Below are positions 10,009 through 18,476 of a stretch of DNA of 64,000 bases, piece after piece; position 1 is the first letter of the stretch; the number at the start of each line of letters is the position of its first letter. Source of the DNA: Rhodococcus sp. OK302 (GTDB taxonomy: Bacteria; Actinomycetota; Actinomycetes; Mycobacteriales; Mycobacteriaceae); NCBI RefSeq assembly GCF_002245895.1, contig NZ_NPJZ01000002.1, forward strand, positions 372,001 to 436,000, in the 5' to 3' direction. The position numbers were made by a program, and so were the translations under genes. The notes under the pieces were generated by a model that saw nothing but the letters and a program-made list of their open reading frames with translations, searched no databases and was not told the DNA's origin.

Positions 10009-11160
10009 TCATCCCAAGCGTTCGATGATCGTCACATTCGCGGTCCCGCCACCTTCACAGATCGTCTGAAGACCGAAACGGCCCCCCGTGCGCTCGAGCT
10101 CGTTGAGCATCGACGCGAACAGTTTGGTTCCTGTCGCTCCGAGTGGGTGGCCCAGAGCGATCGCGCCGCCGTTGACATTGACCTTCGCCGGATCGGCACC
10201 GGTTTCCTTGATCCATGCCAAGACCACCGGCGCGAACGCTTCGTTGATCTCCACCACATCGATGTCGTCGATACTCAAACCGCACTTGCCCAGTGCGTAT
10301 TTGGTCGCGGGGATAGGCGCGCTGAGCATGAAAATCGGGTCTGCACCCCTCGCGCTGAGATGATGAATGCGCGCCCGCGGAGTCAGTGAATGCCGTGCCA
10401 CCGCTGCGCCGGACGCGATGAGCACAGCGCTGGCCCCGTCGCTGATCTGACTTGCCGAGGCCGCGGTGATCCGGCCGTCGGGCAGTAGTGGGTGTAAGGC
10501 GGCCATCTTCTCGAGGCTGGTCTCTCGCGGACATTCGTCAACACGGAAGTCGCCCACCGGGACGATTTCGTTCTCGAAATGACCCTGCTCGATTGCATGC
10601 TTGGCCCGAGCATGACTTTGCAATGCCCACTGCTCCATGGCATCTCGACTGATTTGCCAGTTTTGGGCGATCATCTCCGCGCCGCGGAACTGGGAAACCT
10701 CCTGATCGCCGTACATGCGGCGCCAACCCGCTGAACCGTGAAACGGTGTTTCGAACCCGAACTGTTGCCCCACTGTCATCGCCGATGCGATGGGGATTTG
10801 GCTCATGTTCTGCACTCCACCGGCGATGATGAGGTCCGAAGTGCCACTCATCACTGCTTGGGCGGCGAAGTGAACGGCTTGTTGGCTCGAACCGCACTGA
10901 CGGTCGACGGTCACCCCGGGAACCTCGACCGGAAGTCCAGCTGCCAACCAGGACGTGCGCGCAATATTTCCTGCCTGCGGTCCGATTGCATCGACGCACC
11001 CGAAGATGACGTCGTCGATGCCGTGCGGATCGATCTCGGTGCGTTCGAGTAAATGTGTCATGACGCCGGCACCCAGATCCGCGGGATGCGCGGCAGAGAG
11101 CGCGCCGCCCTTCTTCCCGATTGCTGTGCGTACCGCGTCGATGATGTATGCCTCAGGCAT
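10009..11160 (-). CDS. Thiolase, FadA6-like
   Basis: A 383-aa thiolase close in sequence to mycobacterial FadA6, which acts late in steroid C/D-ring degradation. Recognised stretches: AYxIDAVRTAxGKxGGAL, GCVDAIGxQAGNIAR, VPGVTVDRQCGSSQQA (catalytic Cys), AGGVQNMSQIPIxSAMTVGxQFGF, YGDQEISQFRG-like YGDQEVSQFRG, GHPLGATG (His) and ICEGGGTANVTIIERL (second Cys). I start at ATG 11160 (MPEAYIID) with GAAAGG upstream; an upstream ATG at 11214 would add 18 atypical residues. A palindrome at 11253-11270 lies in its promoter region. Confidence 0.92.
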   Translation of the reverse strand: MPEAYIIDAVRTAIGKKGGALSAAHPADLGAGVMTHLLERTEIDPHGIDDVIFGCVDAIGPQAGNIARTSWLAAGLPVEVPGVTVDRQCGSSQQAVHFAAQAVMSGTSDLIIAGGVQNMSQIPIASAMTVGQQFGFETPFHGSAGWRRMYGDQEVSQFRGAEMIAQNWQISRDAMEQWALQSHARAKHAIEQGHFENEIVPVGDFRVDECPRETSLEKMAALHPLLPDGRITAASASQISDGASAVLIASGAAVARHSLTPRARIHHLSARGADPIFMLSAPIPATKYALGKCGLSIDDIDVVEINEAFAPVVLAWIKETGADPAKVNVNGGAIALGHPLGATGTKLFASMLNELERTGGRFGLQTICEGGGTANVTIIERLG

Positions 11161-11252
11161 TGAGAACCTTTCCTCCACACTGGCCCGCGCAGCCACTTTC
11201 CTCAGCGCTGACACGGAGACGGCGCCGAAACCACGGCGTCACCCTTTCTCTA

Positions 11253-11270
11253 ACCAAGCAGATGCTTGGT
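11253..11270. promoter_or_regulatory. TetR-type palindromic operator before FadA6-like thiolase
   Basis: ACCAAGCA-GA-TGCTTGGT is a perfect dyad with 8-base arms, 93 bases upstream of the thiolase start. Such CCAAGC...GCTTGG dyads are typical of TetR-family fatty acid/acyl-CoA repressors in actinobacteria. The spacing differs from the KstR2 consensus (AnCAAGnnCTTGnT), so another TetR protein is more likely. Confidence 0.6.
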
Positions 11271-11495
11271 AAATGCACTCTAGTGTCGTGCCGGAGTAGA
11301 CGAGCGGGCACCCATAAGAAAACCTCCCATCCAGGTTGCAGCTGCAGAGCGGACAACGGGCGTAGCCTCTGAACAAGTCAGCTCGCCCCGTACAAATCGA
11401 TGGCACAACTACAAGGGAGCTGAAAGGTCTTGGAGATCAATGCAACCGAGCAAAGAGAGCACCTGACATGACACTCGATCTCGCGTGGCGTCATC

Positions 11496-12131
11496 GTGAG
11501 TGAAAGCCCGCTTGCGCGATCCTCATTCGAAATAGCGATGAATACCTACGCCGGATTCCTCGACGTTTTCGGGATCTTTCTGGTCGGTGGCACCTTCATT
11601 TCGTCCCACAACGCAACCATCACCGAGACCGGCTCCTGGTCGGTAAGTATCCCTGCACTGGCGGTAACCGTCGCCAGCGTACTGGCAGGGTTCGTCTCCG
11701 GCGTCGTCATCGCAACACTGCTCACCCGTCAACGACCGCAGCGGCCAGCGCGGGTCTTGGCAGTAGCAATTATTCTGCTTGCAGCGACCGGAGTCGCCGT
11801 CACGATCTCGTCCACGGCAGCAGTCGTGGGGTTCCTCGTAGCGATCGCCGCCGGCGCCGCAAGCACTCTGATCAACACTGACGGACAACTCGTGACGACT
11901 ACCCAGGATATAGCCGAAAGAGTGTTGTCTCGCCGTGCAAGTCGAGGACTCGTATGTAGGATGCAACTCTCTGTTGCCTTCGCTGTAGGCGCTGTCGTGG
12001 GAACACTCACCTACCGATTTTTCGCCAGCGCCGGACTGTGGGTAGCTCTGGCAGGCTCAATAGCTGCTATCGCACTCACTTATGCGCCATTCGCATCGCA
12101 GGCCCCCACCGACCTCGATACTCACGACTAA
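11496..12131 (+). CDS. DUF1275 (YoaK)-like membrane protein
   Basis: A 211-aa integral membrane protein, about six hydrophobic segments across residues 18-205. The stretch NTYAGFLDVFGIFLVGGTFISSHNATITETG resembles the start of DUF1275/YoaK proteins (AGxxDxxGFxxLGGxFxSxxTGN). The start used is GTG 11496; ATG 11538 (MNTYAGF) would remove 14 residues. No clear ribosome site. Function of the family is unknown. It marks the left edge of the insertion-rich region. Confidence 0.6.
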   Translation: MSESPLARSSFEIAMNTYAGFLDVFGIFLVGGTFISSHNATITETGSWSVSIPALAVTVASVLAGFVSGVVIATLLTRQRPQRPARVLAVAIILLAATGVAVTISSTAAVVGFLVAIAAGAASTLINTDGQLVTTTQDIAERVLSRRASRGLVCRMQLSVAFAVGAVVGTLTYRFFASAGLWVALAGSIAAIALTYAPFASQAPTDLDTHD

Positions 12132-13141
12132 AGTCGGATACACGCTGGTGCCTCGTGATCGGAACGGATATTGAATCAGCAGAACACGTCAGTAATAGTC
12201 ACTTAGTCTTCGGGCTGGGTCTGGCGCCGCCGTGGATCTCTTTTCCGTGTCTGAAACGATCGACGGGTGCCTCGCCCGCAGATAGCGTGGAAGTGCATGA
12301 AGGTTCCAGCTCGATCACACTGAGCTGCGATCGCATTGGGTTGCTGAGTGCGGGAGTTGATCGGTGTTACCCCACACAGGGTCTAGGCCACCCTGCAGGT
12401 GGAACTCCGCAGCCGCGGTGCCACCGGCAGGGCTTAAGCATCCCCGTCACAATCCAGGAAACGAGGATGTGACGATCATGACCCTACGCCCAATCATCAT
12501 CGGTCCGGTTTATGCCTCGAGATTGGGCATGTCCTCGATACAGAAACCTCAGTCATGTCGCCGCGTCAGGACTGAGCCAGTCAGTGTTTTCGACGTACGC
12601 TCAGTGGTCATCGCGCAGTTGCTTTGTGCTGCACCGGAACAGCTGGCGACGAGCAGTCCGTGCGCGCTGGTCGGCCCGAATAGCAACCTGACAGGGAAGC
12701 TGCTGGTCGTCGCCACACGCGGTGCAGGTCTCGGTTCTACCCGCCGAGTTCTACAAGACTGTCTCAGCGCACAAGCCTCTCGTGCAGCACTACTGAGCAG
12801 ACAGCACTACTGAACCGGCTGGGCTTCACCCTCGTGAATCTCTTCCGACGATAACGGATCAGCCTCAGAAAATCGGATCGCCACTGCCTTCGATGTGATC
12901 GAGCAAAGCCTGAACATGAGGGCTCGGCTCAACAAACGCATAGCGATGAAACTTGAGGTTCCGGTCCCGTAGTCCTGGGTGTCGGAGTCGGGTACGGCGC
13001 TTGGACGACGTTATACCGGTTCTTCAACGTTAAGCGGGCAACCCTGAGCCAAAGCCGACCGGCGTGTCCACACGACAAAGCCCCGGGCCTCCTGAAATCT
13101 GAATGTTGCGACACGTTCAGAAACGAAGGAGAACCAGAGGG
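12132..13141. other. Gap with no supported gene
   Basis: About 1 kb between the DUF1275-like gene and the ISL3 remnant. Short open frames exist on both strands but none shows recognisable motifs, a convincing ribosome site or consistent codon bias. It is probably decayed sequence. Confidence 0.5.
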
Positions 13142-13822
13142 CTGCTCGATGCTCCGACACTGCTGTTCGGACTACCCGGACAGAGGGTCGTCAACGTGAC
13201 CCAACGCGAGGACGGCACCCGAATCGTCGATGCCGTCACCGACGTCGACCTCGCCGGCGCATGCCGCGGATGTGGGGTCTTCGCCACCTCGGCCAAGCAA
13301 CACACGACGACCACACCGAAAGACATCCCCACGGTGATGGTCGAATCATTGTGCACTGGAACAAAACCTGCTGGAGATGCAGAGAGGCCTACTGCCAGCG
13401 CGGAACCTTCACGGACTCTGTCGAGCAGATCCCGATGCGGGCACGGACCACCGGCCGGCTCACAGTCAGCTGGGCGTCGCGATCGGTGACGCCGCCCGCT
13501 CGGTCACCGAAGTCGCCGCCGCACATTTCGTGTCCTGGCCGACCGCCCACCGGGCGTTCGTCGCCCACGCGGACGCGCGACTGACCGAACCGGCCCAGGT
13601 GCGGGCGCTCGGCATCGACGAGAGGTGGCGCGGTAAGCCCAGATGGGGCGGCTGTGCACCTACACCGGAAAATGGGCGCGGGTCGGTCCCTGGGACACCG
13701 TGTTCGTCGACCTCGACGGCAATCAAGGGATCCTCGGGCAAGACGAGGGTCGGCGGCCGTGGTGCGCTTCTGCGGAGGTAGCCGGCCGCGAACGAGTTCG
13801 ACTGCGGTTCCGAGAGCGGTGA
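13142..13822 (+). pseudogene. ISL3-family transposase remnant, multiply frameshifted
   Basis: Pieces of one ISL3-type transposase can be read in three frames: LLFGLPGQRVVNVTQREDGTR...CRGCGVFATSAKQHTTTTPKDIP (zinc-finger N-terminus, from 13142), then HWNKTCWRCREAYCQRGTFTDSVEQIPMRARTTGRL, then VGDAARSVTEVAAAHFVSWPTAHRAFVAHADA...VRALGIDE, then TYTGKWARVGPWDTVFVDLDGNQGILGQDEGR up to a stop at 13822. At least three frameshifts separate them and the C-terminal catalytic half is missing. It is a different lineage from the intact ISL3 element at 18477. Confidence 0.8.
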
Positions 13823-14684
13823 GGACCCTGCAGGCGCGTTTGGCGGCGGCGTCCCCGGTCCCTGTCATCGCGGTGGTGCACCCGACCAAACTTCCTCCCG
13901 GTATGACTTTCGGGAACGAGTCCGTTGCAGGGATCCTGACTGTGTCCGGATCGGCCACCGCTGCAGGAATATTCGTTTTCACTCGCACTGCTGACAATGG
14001 TTTGGTACTCCTGCGATTCTTGGTGTGACGGCCCCGTAGCCCCGGGCACTGTCACGCCCGAACCGCTTACGGCTGGTTTCCTCGGATCATTGGGCTCGAT
14101 CTTCGGTTGGTGATCCTTCTGTCGGTGACGATGTCCTGACCGCTGTCCCTACGTCCGGGGAGCAGTTCACTCGGGCGGAGCGCCTTTCGGGTTCGGTTGG
14201 GTGTGCATGCAGGTATCCCGGAAATGCAGCTGGTCTGTTGCCACCGAGGACGCTTCGGACGAGTTTGATGCGCGGCGGTCCGGTCGGGCGGTCACGCGTC
14301 GGAAGAAGAACCCTCGCGCGTGCGCCCGGTCGACGCTGCATAGTTTTTCGATTCGGGTGCACATCAGAACTGCGACGCGGTGGTCGTCGGCAGTGCCGAA
14401 CAGAATGCTGGTGAATGGATTCGGGTGGCTCGTTCTTCGGGTCGATCGCACAGTATGTGCTGATTCCGCAGTCGCCCAGCGTATTTCCTGTTCGGTTGCG
14501 GACTGTGCGTGCAACACATGCATGCAACACATGCGTGCAATACATGCGTTGCACGCATTGCGTGCACGGTGTTGGTTGCGACCGGAAGACAGGTCGGCAA
14601 GGGGTCGGTAGCCGTGGTGGTGGGCGGGGGAGGGGACGGTCGCGGCTGACGTGGAAGAAGCCGCGATGGTCAATGCGCATGCCG
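13823..14684. other. Gap with repeats, no supported gene
   Basis: Long open frames occur on both strands here, but their products are Arg/Pro/Ser-rich and unlike known proteins. The notable content is a set of three 13-base direct repeats at 14510-14548, described separately. Confidence 0.45.
14510..14548. repeat. Three 13-bp iteron-like direct repeats
   Basis: TGCAACACATGCA (14510-14522), TGCAACACATGCG (14523-14535) and TGCAATACATGCG (14536-14548) are head-to-tail with no spacer. They are followed by related TGCA/GCAT-rich sequence up to about 14570. The 13-base unit is not a multiple of three, so protein-repeat selection is unlikely. It could be a protein-binding array such as a replication or partition site. 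Confidence 0.7.
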
Positions 14685-15017
14685 CTATTGGTGTGGTGGT
14701 CTGTCGTTGTGCGCCTTGATGTGTCGAGTCATCAATGAATCCGGTTCTGTGCTGAGATGGTTGGGATGGTTGTCGATGTGTTGTGCCTGTTCGCGCAGGA
14801 CCGCGCGGTCGATGATTCCAGCGGAGAGCGCTGCCGGTCGGTGTCCGATGTGGAACATGCCGTCTGTGTGTGGGCATGCGAATACTGCCATCCCTTTGAC
14901 GCCGTGGTGGCGTTTTTGGCTGCTTTCGCGTCGTCGCGGGTGGTAGTAGCCGCGGTGGTTGCAGCGTTCGCACATTGACCAGCGGGCGGTGGGGTTGTGG
15001 GCACGGTGTCTGCTCAT
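14685..15017 (-). CDS. Small Cys/His-rich protein coupled to cutinase gene
   Basis: A 110-aa basic protein. The segment CERCNHRGYYHPRRRESSQKRHHGVKGMAVFACPHTDGMFHIGHRP (about residues 17-62) carries a CxxC pair, then a C-P-H-x-D-G-x-x-H-I-G-H-x-P motif. This pattern resembles small zinc-binding proteins of actinobacteria and their phages. Its ATG overlaps the stop codon of the cutinase-like gene (ATGA, 15014-15017), implying translational coupling. Function unknown. Confidence 0.55.
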   Translation of the reverse strand: MSRHRAHNPTARWSMCERCNHRGYYHPRRRESSQKRHHGVKGMAVFACPHTDGMFHIGHRPAALSAGIIDRAVLREQAQHIDNHPNHLSTEPDSLMTRHIKAHNDRPPHQ

Positions 15018-17005
15018 GTGGCACGGCCGATTTGGAGGTTGAGCCAATCCGAGATCCACTCGATGGCGTTGCGGCCGGCGTTGTCGACGACGAGTGAGTT
15101 GTAGTTTTGGTGTGCGCCGGAGGCGAAGAACGATGCGGCGTCGACTCCCTCGCCTACGAGTGCTGTGAGGTCGGATGCGTTCTGTGAGTTGGCCATCGTG
15201 GTCAACGATCCGGCCAGTGCCGGCAGGTCGAGGTTCTGGGTCTGGTTGGTGGTAGTTGTTGCGGCGGTGGTTGATTGTTTACCGAGCAGTGTCGGGGGTG
15301 TTGGGGTGGCTTTGCCGGAGAGCATATTCACCGCAACCGAGGCGAGTTCGAGTCCGACGGGAACGAGGCCGGTCATCGCGGCGCCAGCGGCGAGAAGGTC
15401 GGGGAGTTGGCCGGGTGTTGGCAGTAGTTTTTCGATTGCGGCCCAAGCGATTTCCTGAATCTGTCCGACGAGGTTGGAGAGCTTGATGATATCGACGTTT
15501 GCGAGGATCGAGGTGAGAAGTGAGGCGACCTGGGAGTAGCCGGACGGGTCGGGGATGACGGAGAGTACCTGTGAGACCCATGTCAGATCGACGTCGGCGG
15601 CCATGCGTACGAGTGGGGAGAACTGGTTGTTGAGGTCGCCGGCGACTTTGTGGGCGCCTTGTGCGTCGAGAGCTGCGACTTTCTGTGGAAGCAGGGTCAG
15701 GTTGGCCAGGATCGCCGGGATGTCGAGTGAGGTGATGCCGGTGGCGACGTTGAGGATTTGGTTGATGACGACTGTCGGTTTGAGTACCGAAAGTACACCG
15801 GACGCTGAGCGGAGCATGTCGGTCGGTGTCGATGCGAGCGGCGCGACGTGGTTGTCGAGTGTGCCGGCTGTGGCCCCGAGTGCGGTGATGTCGGGTGAAT
15901 TGGCCGGAAGTGTTGCTGTGCCTTGGTTTGTGAGTGCAGCGGCGGCGTCGACGATCGTCGTCGCTGCGGTCAATGCGCTCGTCAGATCGGATTGGCCAGC
16001 ACTGTCGAGGACTTTGCTGGCATTGTTCTCCGGTGTTCCGGCGGGTGCGGCGGCGAGTTGGCCGTTCGCGGCTGGGTTGGCGGCACCGGATCCGAGCAGT
16101 TCCGCGAGTGGTTTGATGGTGTTGACGAGCTCGGTGGCACTGACTGCGACTTGTTTGAGGTCGACTGTGCCCACTGTTGTGGAAAGCTGGCTGGTCAAGG
16201 CATTCGTATTGCTTGCGAGACCAGGCAGGTCTGCTTTTGAGAAGTCGGACACCAATGCTGTTGCCAGTCGCGAGTTTCCACCCACTGCCTGGCCGGGGTT
16301 TGCTGAACTCGGCGCTGTGGACAGTATCGAGCCGAGCGATCCGAGGAGAGGGCTCGAGCCCTTCTTGATTGAGCAGTAGAGATCTTGGGGGTCGCAGATC
16401 GAGGCGACACGACCGGAGAGTTTCCCCATACCTTGAGGCCGCGGATCTGCGATGCCTTGTCCGGACGGTTTCGGTCCGACGACCGATTCGCCTTTCGTGC
16501 CTGCGCCAGGGTCCGCGAGCAGTCCGACGGCGAGAACCTGGTCGGGTGTGACCGGTCCGGAGCCGTTGCCGATCGACGAGGCGAGATCGCCTGCAGCGTC
16601 TGCGCCTTGGGAGTATCCGGTGATGGTGAACTTGGTGTTCGAACACCTGTCGGCGACCTCGGAGAGTACGGTTTCGGCTTTGGTGAGTGCGTCGGCTTTG
16701 CTGTCCGCGTAGGTTTTTCCGTTGTCGAAGGCACTGGCCATGTAGGGCAGTGTGTAAATCTCTGCGGCGGTGCCGTGTTCAGCCTTGAGGCGCTCGGCGA
16801 TGGGTTTGAGGATGCCGACGGGCACGGTGGGGTCGGCGTCTTCGGTGGTTTCCCAGGTGCCGGGGATGAACAGGTTGAATGTTGCCGCACAACCGGATTG
16901 GGTGGAGGCGATGGCGGGTGCTGTGAGGGCGAGCGAACTGGTGGCAAGGGTGGCCACCGTCAACAGGGTGACGGCTCTGCGGGCGTTCGGACGTGGGATC
17001 GGCAT
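15014..17005 (-). CDS. Large secreted cutinase-family protein
   Basis: A 663-aa exported protein. A Sec signal peptide is clear (RPNARRAVTLLTVATLATSSLALTAPAIA, residues 5-33). Residues about 35-230 form a cutinase-like alpha/beta hydrolase domain with the nucleophile motif GYSQG (Ser132) and the Cys-flanked acidic loop CDPQDLYC (204-211). The usual catalytic His a dozen residues later is missing; the next His is roughly 170 residues away. The remaining ~430 residues are Ala/Leu/Thr/Asn-rich, helical-looking and of unknown function. ATG 17005 has GAGG upstream. Cutinase-like proteins act on esters, lipids or mycolate-type substrates; activity here is uncertain. Confidence 0.8.
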   Translation of the reverse strand: MPIPRPNARRAVTLLTVATLATSSLALTAPAIASTQSGCAATFNLFIPGTWETTEDADPTVPVGILKPIAERLKAEHGTAAEIYTLPYMASAFDNGKTYADSKADALTKAETVLSEVADRCSNTKFTITGYSQGADAAGDLASSIGNGSGPVTPDQVLAVGLLADPGAGTKGESVVGPKPSGQGIADPRPQGMGKLSGRVASICDPQDLYCSIKKGSSPLLGSLGSILSTAPSSANPGQAVGGNSRLATALVSDFSKADLPGLASNTNALTSQLSTTVGTVDLKQVAVSATELVNTIKPLAELLGSGAANPAANGQLAAAPAGTPENNASKVLDSAGQSDLTSALTAATTIVDAAAALTNQGTATLPANSPDITALGATAGTLDNHVAPLASTPTDMLRSASGVLSVLKPTVVINQILNVATGITSLDIPAILANLTLLPQKVAALDAQGAHKVAGDLNNQFSPLVRMAADVDLTWVSQVLSVIPDPSGYSQVASLLTSILANVDIIKLSNLVGQIQEIAWAAIEKLLPTPGQLPDLLAAGAAMTGLVPVGLELASVAVNMLSGKATPTPPTLLGKQSTTAATTTTNQTQNLDLPALAGSLTTMANSQNASDLTALVGEGVDAASFFASGAHQNYNSLVVDNAGRNAIEWISDWLNLQIGRAT

Positions 17006-17138
17006 GGGAACCTCATCTACCAGGGGGACGGTGCACCCGAGATGGGCACCGCTGATGTCCCCGCCAACTGCGCCCATGCTTCGAGGTGAGGGGACATAGT
17101 GACCGGGATGAGTTGACGAATTCAACCCGCCTGTGGAT

Positions 17139-17575
17139 AACTCGGCATCGATCAACATCGGTGTCATCGCCAGTGGTGTGGTGGTGGGCATCATCCTCGC
17201 CCGCACCGCAGCCGGACTGGTTGCCGATCTGACAGGCTGGCGTGCGGTCTACTCGGGATCTGCAATTATCTCGATCTGATCGCCGCCGCATTGATGATGT
17301 TGCCGAAGGATGTACGTCGCGGCTCGAGCAGGGCGCGTATGTTCGCCGTCCAGGCTATGCATGTCACGAGCCAGAATCAGATCGTTGCGCAAGAACCGGA
17401 ATCGGCTGGCTGCATTATCGGCAGTTACATGGTGTTCTATTCGCTGGGCAGCGCAATCGGCGCGATCACGACCACTGTGGTCTTCAATGCCGCTGGTTGG
17501 GTTCCGTGAGCGTCCTGGGCGGCGCATACGCCACTGCTGCCCTCGTTGTATGGATCGCGGATCGGCTACGCGTGG
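17139..17575 (+). pseudogene. MFS transporter remnant
   Basis: Membrane-protein pieces typical of major facilitator permeases are readable in separate frames: NSASINIGVIASGVVVGIILARTAAGLVADLTGWRAVYSGSAIISI, then LIAAALMMLPKDVRR, then SAGCIIGSYMVFYSLGSAIGAITTTVVFNAAGWVP followed by a stop and SVLGGAYATAALVVWIADRL. The order matches the C-terminal half of an MFS protein with internal deletion, frameshift and nonsense changes. No start is left. Confidence 0.7.
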
Positions 17576-18012
17576 CACCGGATGGGAATGCCAATCTGAT
17601 TCAGGGGCGCTGCGACGGATTGGGCTGAACACAATCTGCGGTGGACGGTTCCAACGGGCAGTCGATCGGCCACCGTATCCGGCGGACGGGATCCTGACAC
17701 GACCCGACCCGACCGTTAGGGGTGATCGCCCGCAGCTCACCGTTTGGGTAGCGTCGATCTCAGTCTCTGACGAATGATGCACTTGCAGTGACTATTTCAT
17801 GAGATTCTATGAGGATGGCGTGTGTGAAATGATCCTGTGTCGGGTGGGTATCTACTTTTGGGCCGAATTTGATTGACGAATTCTGTTGTAACCCTTGGTG
17901 TGTACCCCGAATTGACGGTTTGGTCCCTTAGAGATTGGTCCTGAGGAAATCGGACGAAAGTTCGTTCTGGGGGACGATGCGGGATTGTGTGGGGCTGGGG
18001 ATGATTTACGCG
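17576..18012. other. Gap with no supported gene
   Basis: Between two pseudogenes. No gene, repeat or clear regulatory element was recognised. Confidence 0.5.
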
Positions 18013-18349
18013 ATGACATCAGAACTGAATCATCGCTGGCAGTTCGTGAAAGCCGTTCTACGACAACCAAGGATCGTCGGTGCGATCGCGCCGAGTTTAA
18101 TGGCAGTGGCAGCGAAGTTGGCGGCGGTGGCGCCGAATGTCGGATTGCCGGTGGTCGTCGAGTTGGGGCCGGGCACCGGTTCGGTCACCGACGCCATCGC
18201 GGCGCGGTTGCCGGTCGGAGGTCGGAGGTCGGCACCTGGCAGTGGAAGTGGACGGCGAACTGGTGACATATCTTCGCCGAACGCTACCTCGTGTCGAAAC
18301 ACTCTGGGGCGATGCATGCAACCTGAGGATTCTGTTGGCAACGCAGTGA
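18013..18349 (+). pseudogene. SAM-dependent (phospholipid-type) methyltransferase remnant
   Basis: The N-terminal part is readable from ATG 18013: NHRWQFVKAVLRQPRIVGAIAPSLMAVAAKLAAV...VVVELGPGTGSVTDAIAARLP, where VVELGPGTG is the SAM-binding motif I. A frameshift near 18220 moves the match to the next frame (GRHLAVEVDGELVTYLRRTLPRVETLWGDACNLRILLATQ) and a stop follows at 18349. The C-terminal catalytic half is lost. The pattern resembles PmtA-like phosphatidylethanolamine methyltransferases. Confidence 0.75.
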
Positions 18350-18476
18350 CCCGCTATCCGCGCCGAGGCTGCCCCCGTAACAGGCCCCGCACATTCACCG
18401 TAAATCGGAACGTATTAGAAAGGTAGTGAAATCGCGAAATGTTTGTTGTTTCCCTCTTGTGGGTAAAGGGTTTCCA

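Noticed and set aside
11253..11270. A KstR2 operator
   Set aside because: The CAAG and CTTG halves are six bases apart rather than the two of the KstR2 consensus; a different TetR-type site is more likely.
12364..12813. A 149-aa frame on the + strand
   Set aside because: No recognisable motif or ribosome site; the surrounding region is decayed.
14510..14548. A CRISPR-like repeat array
   Set aside because: The 13-base units have no spacers and no cas genes are near, so it is an iteron-like direct repeat rather than CRISPR.
14167..15024. A 285-aa open frame on the - strand
   Set aside because: The product is Thr/Pro/His-rich and low in complexity, and it overlaps the better-supported coupled Cys/His-rich frame; no motif supports it.
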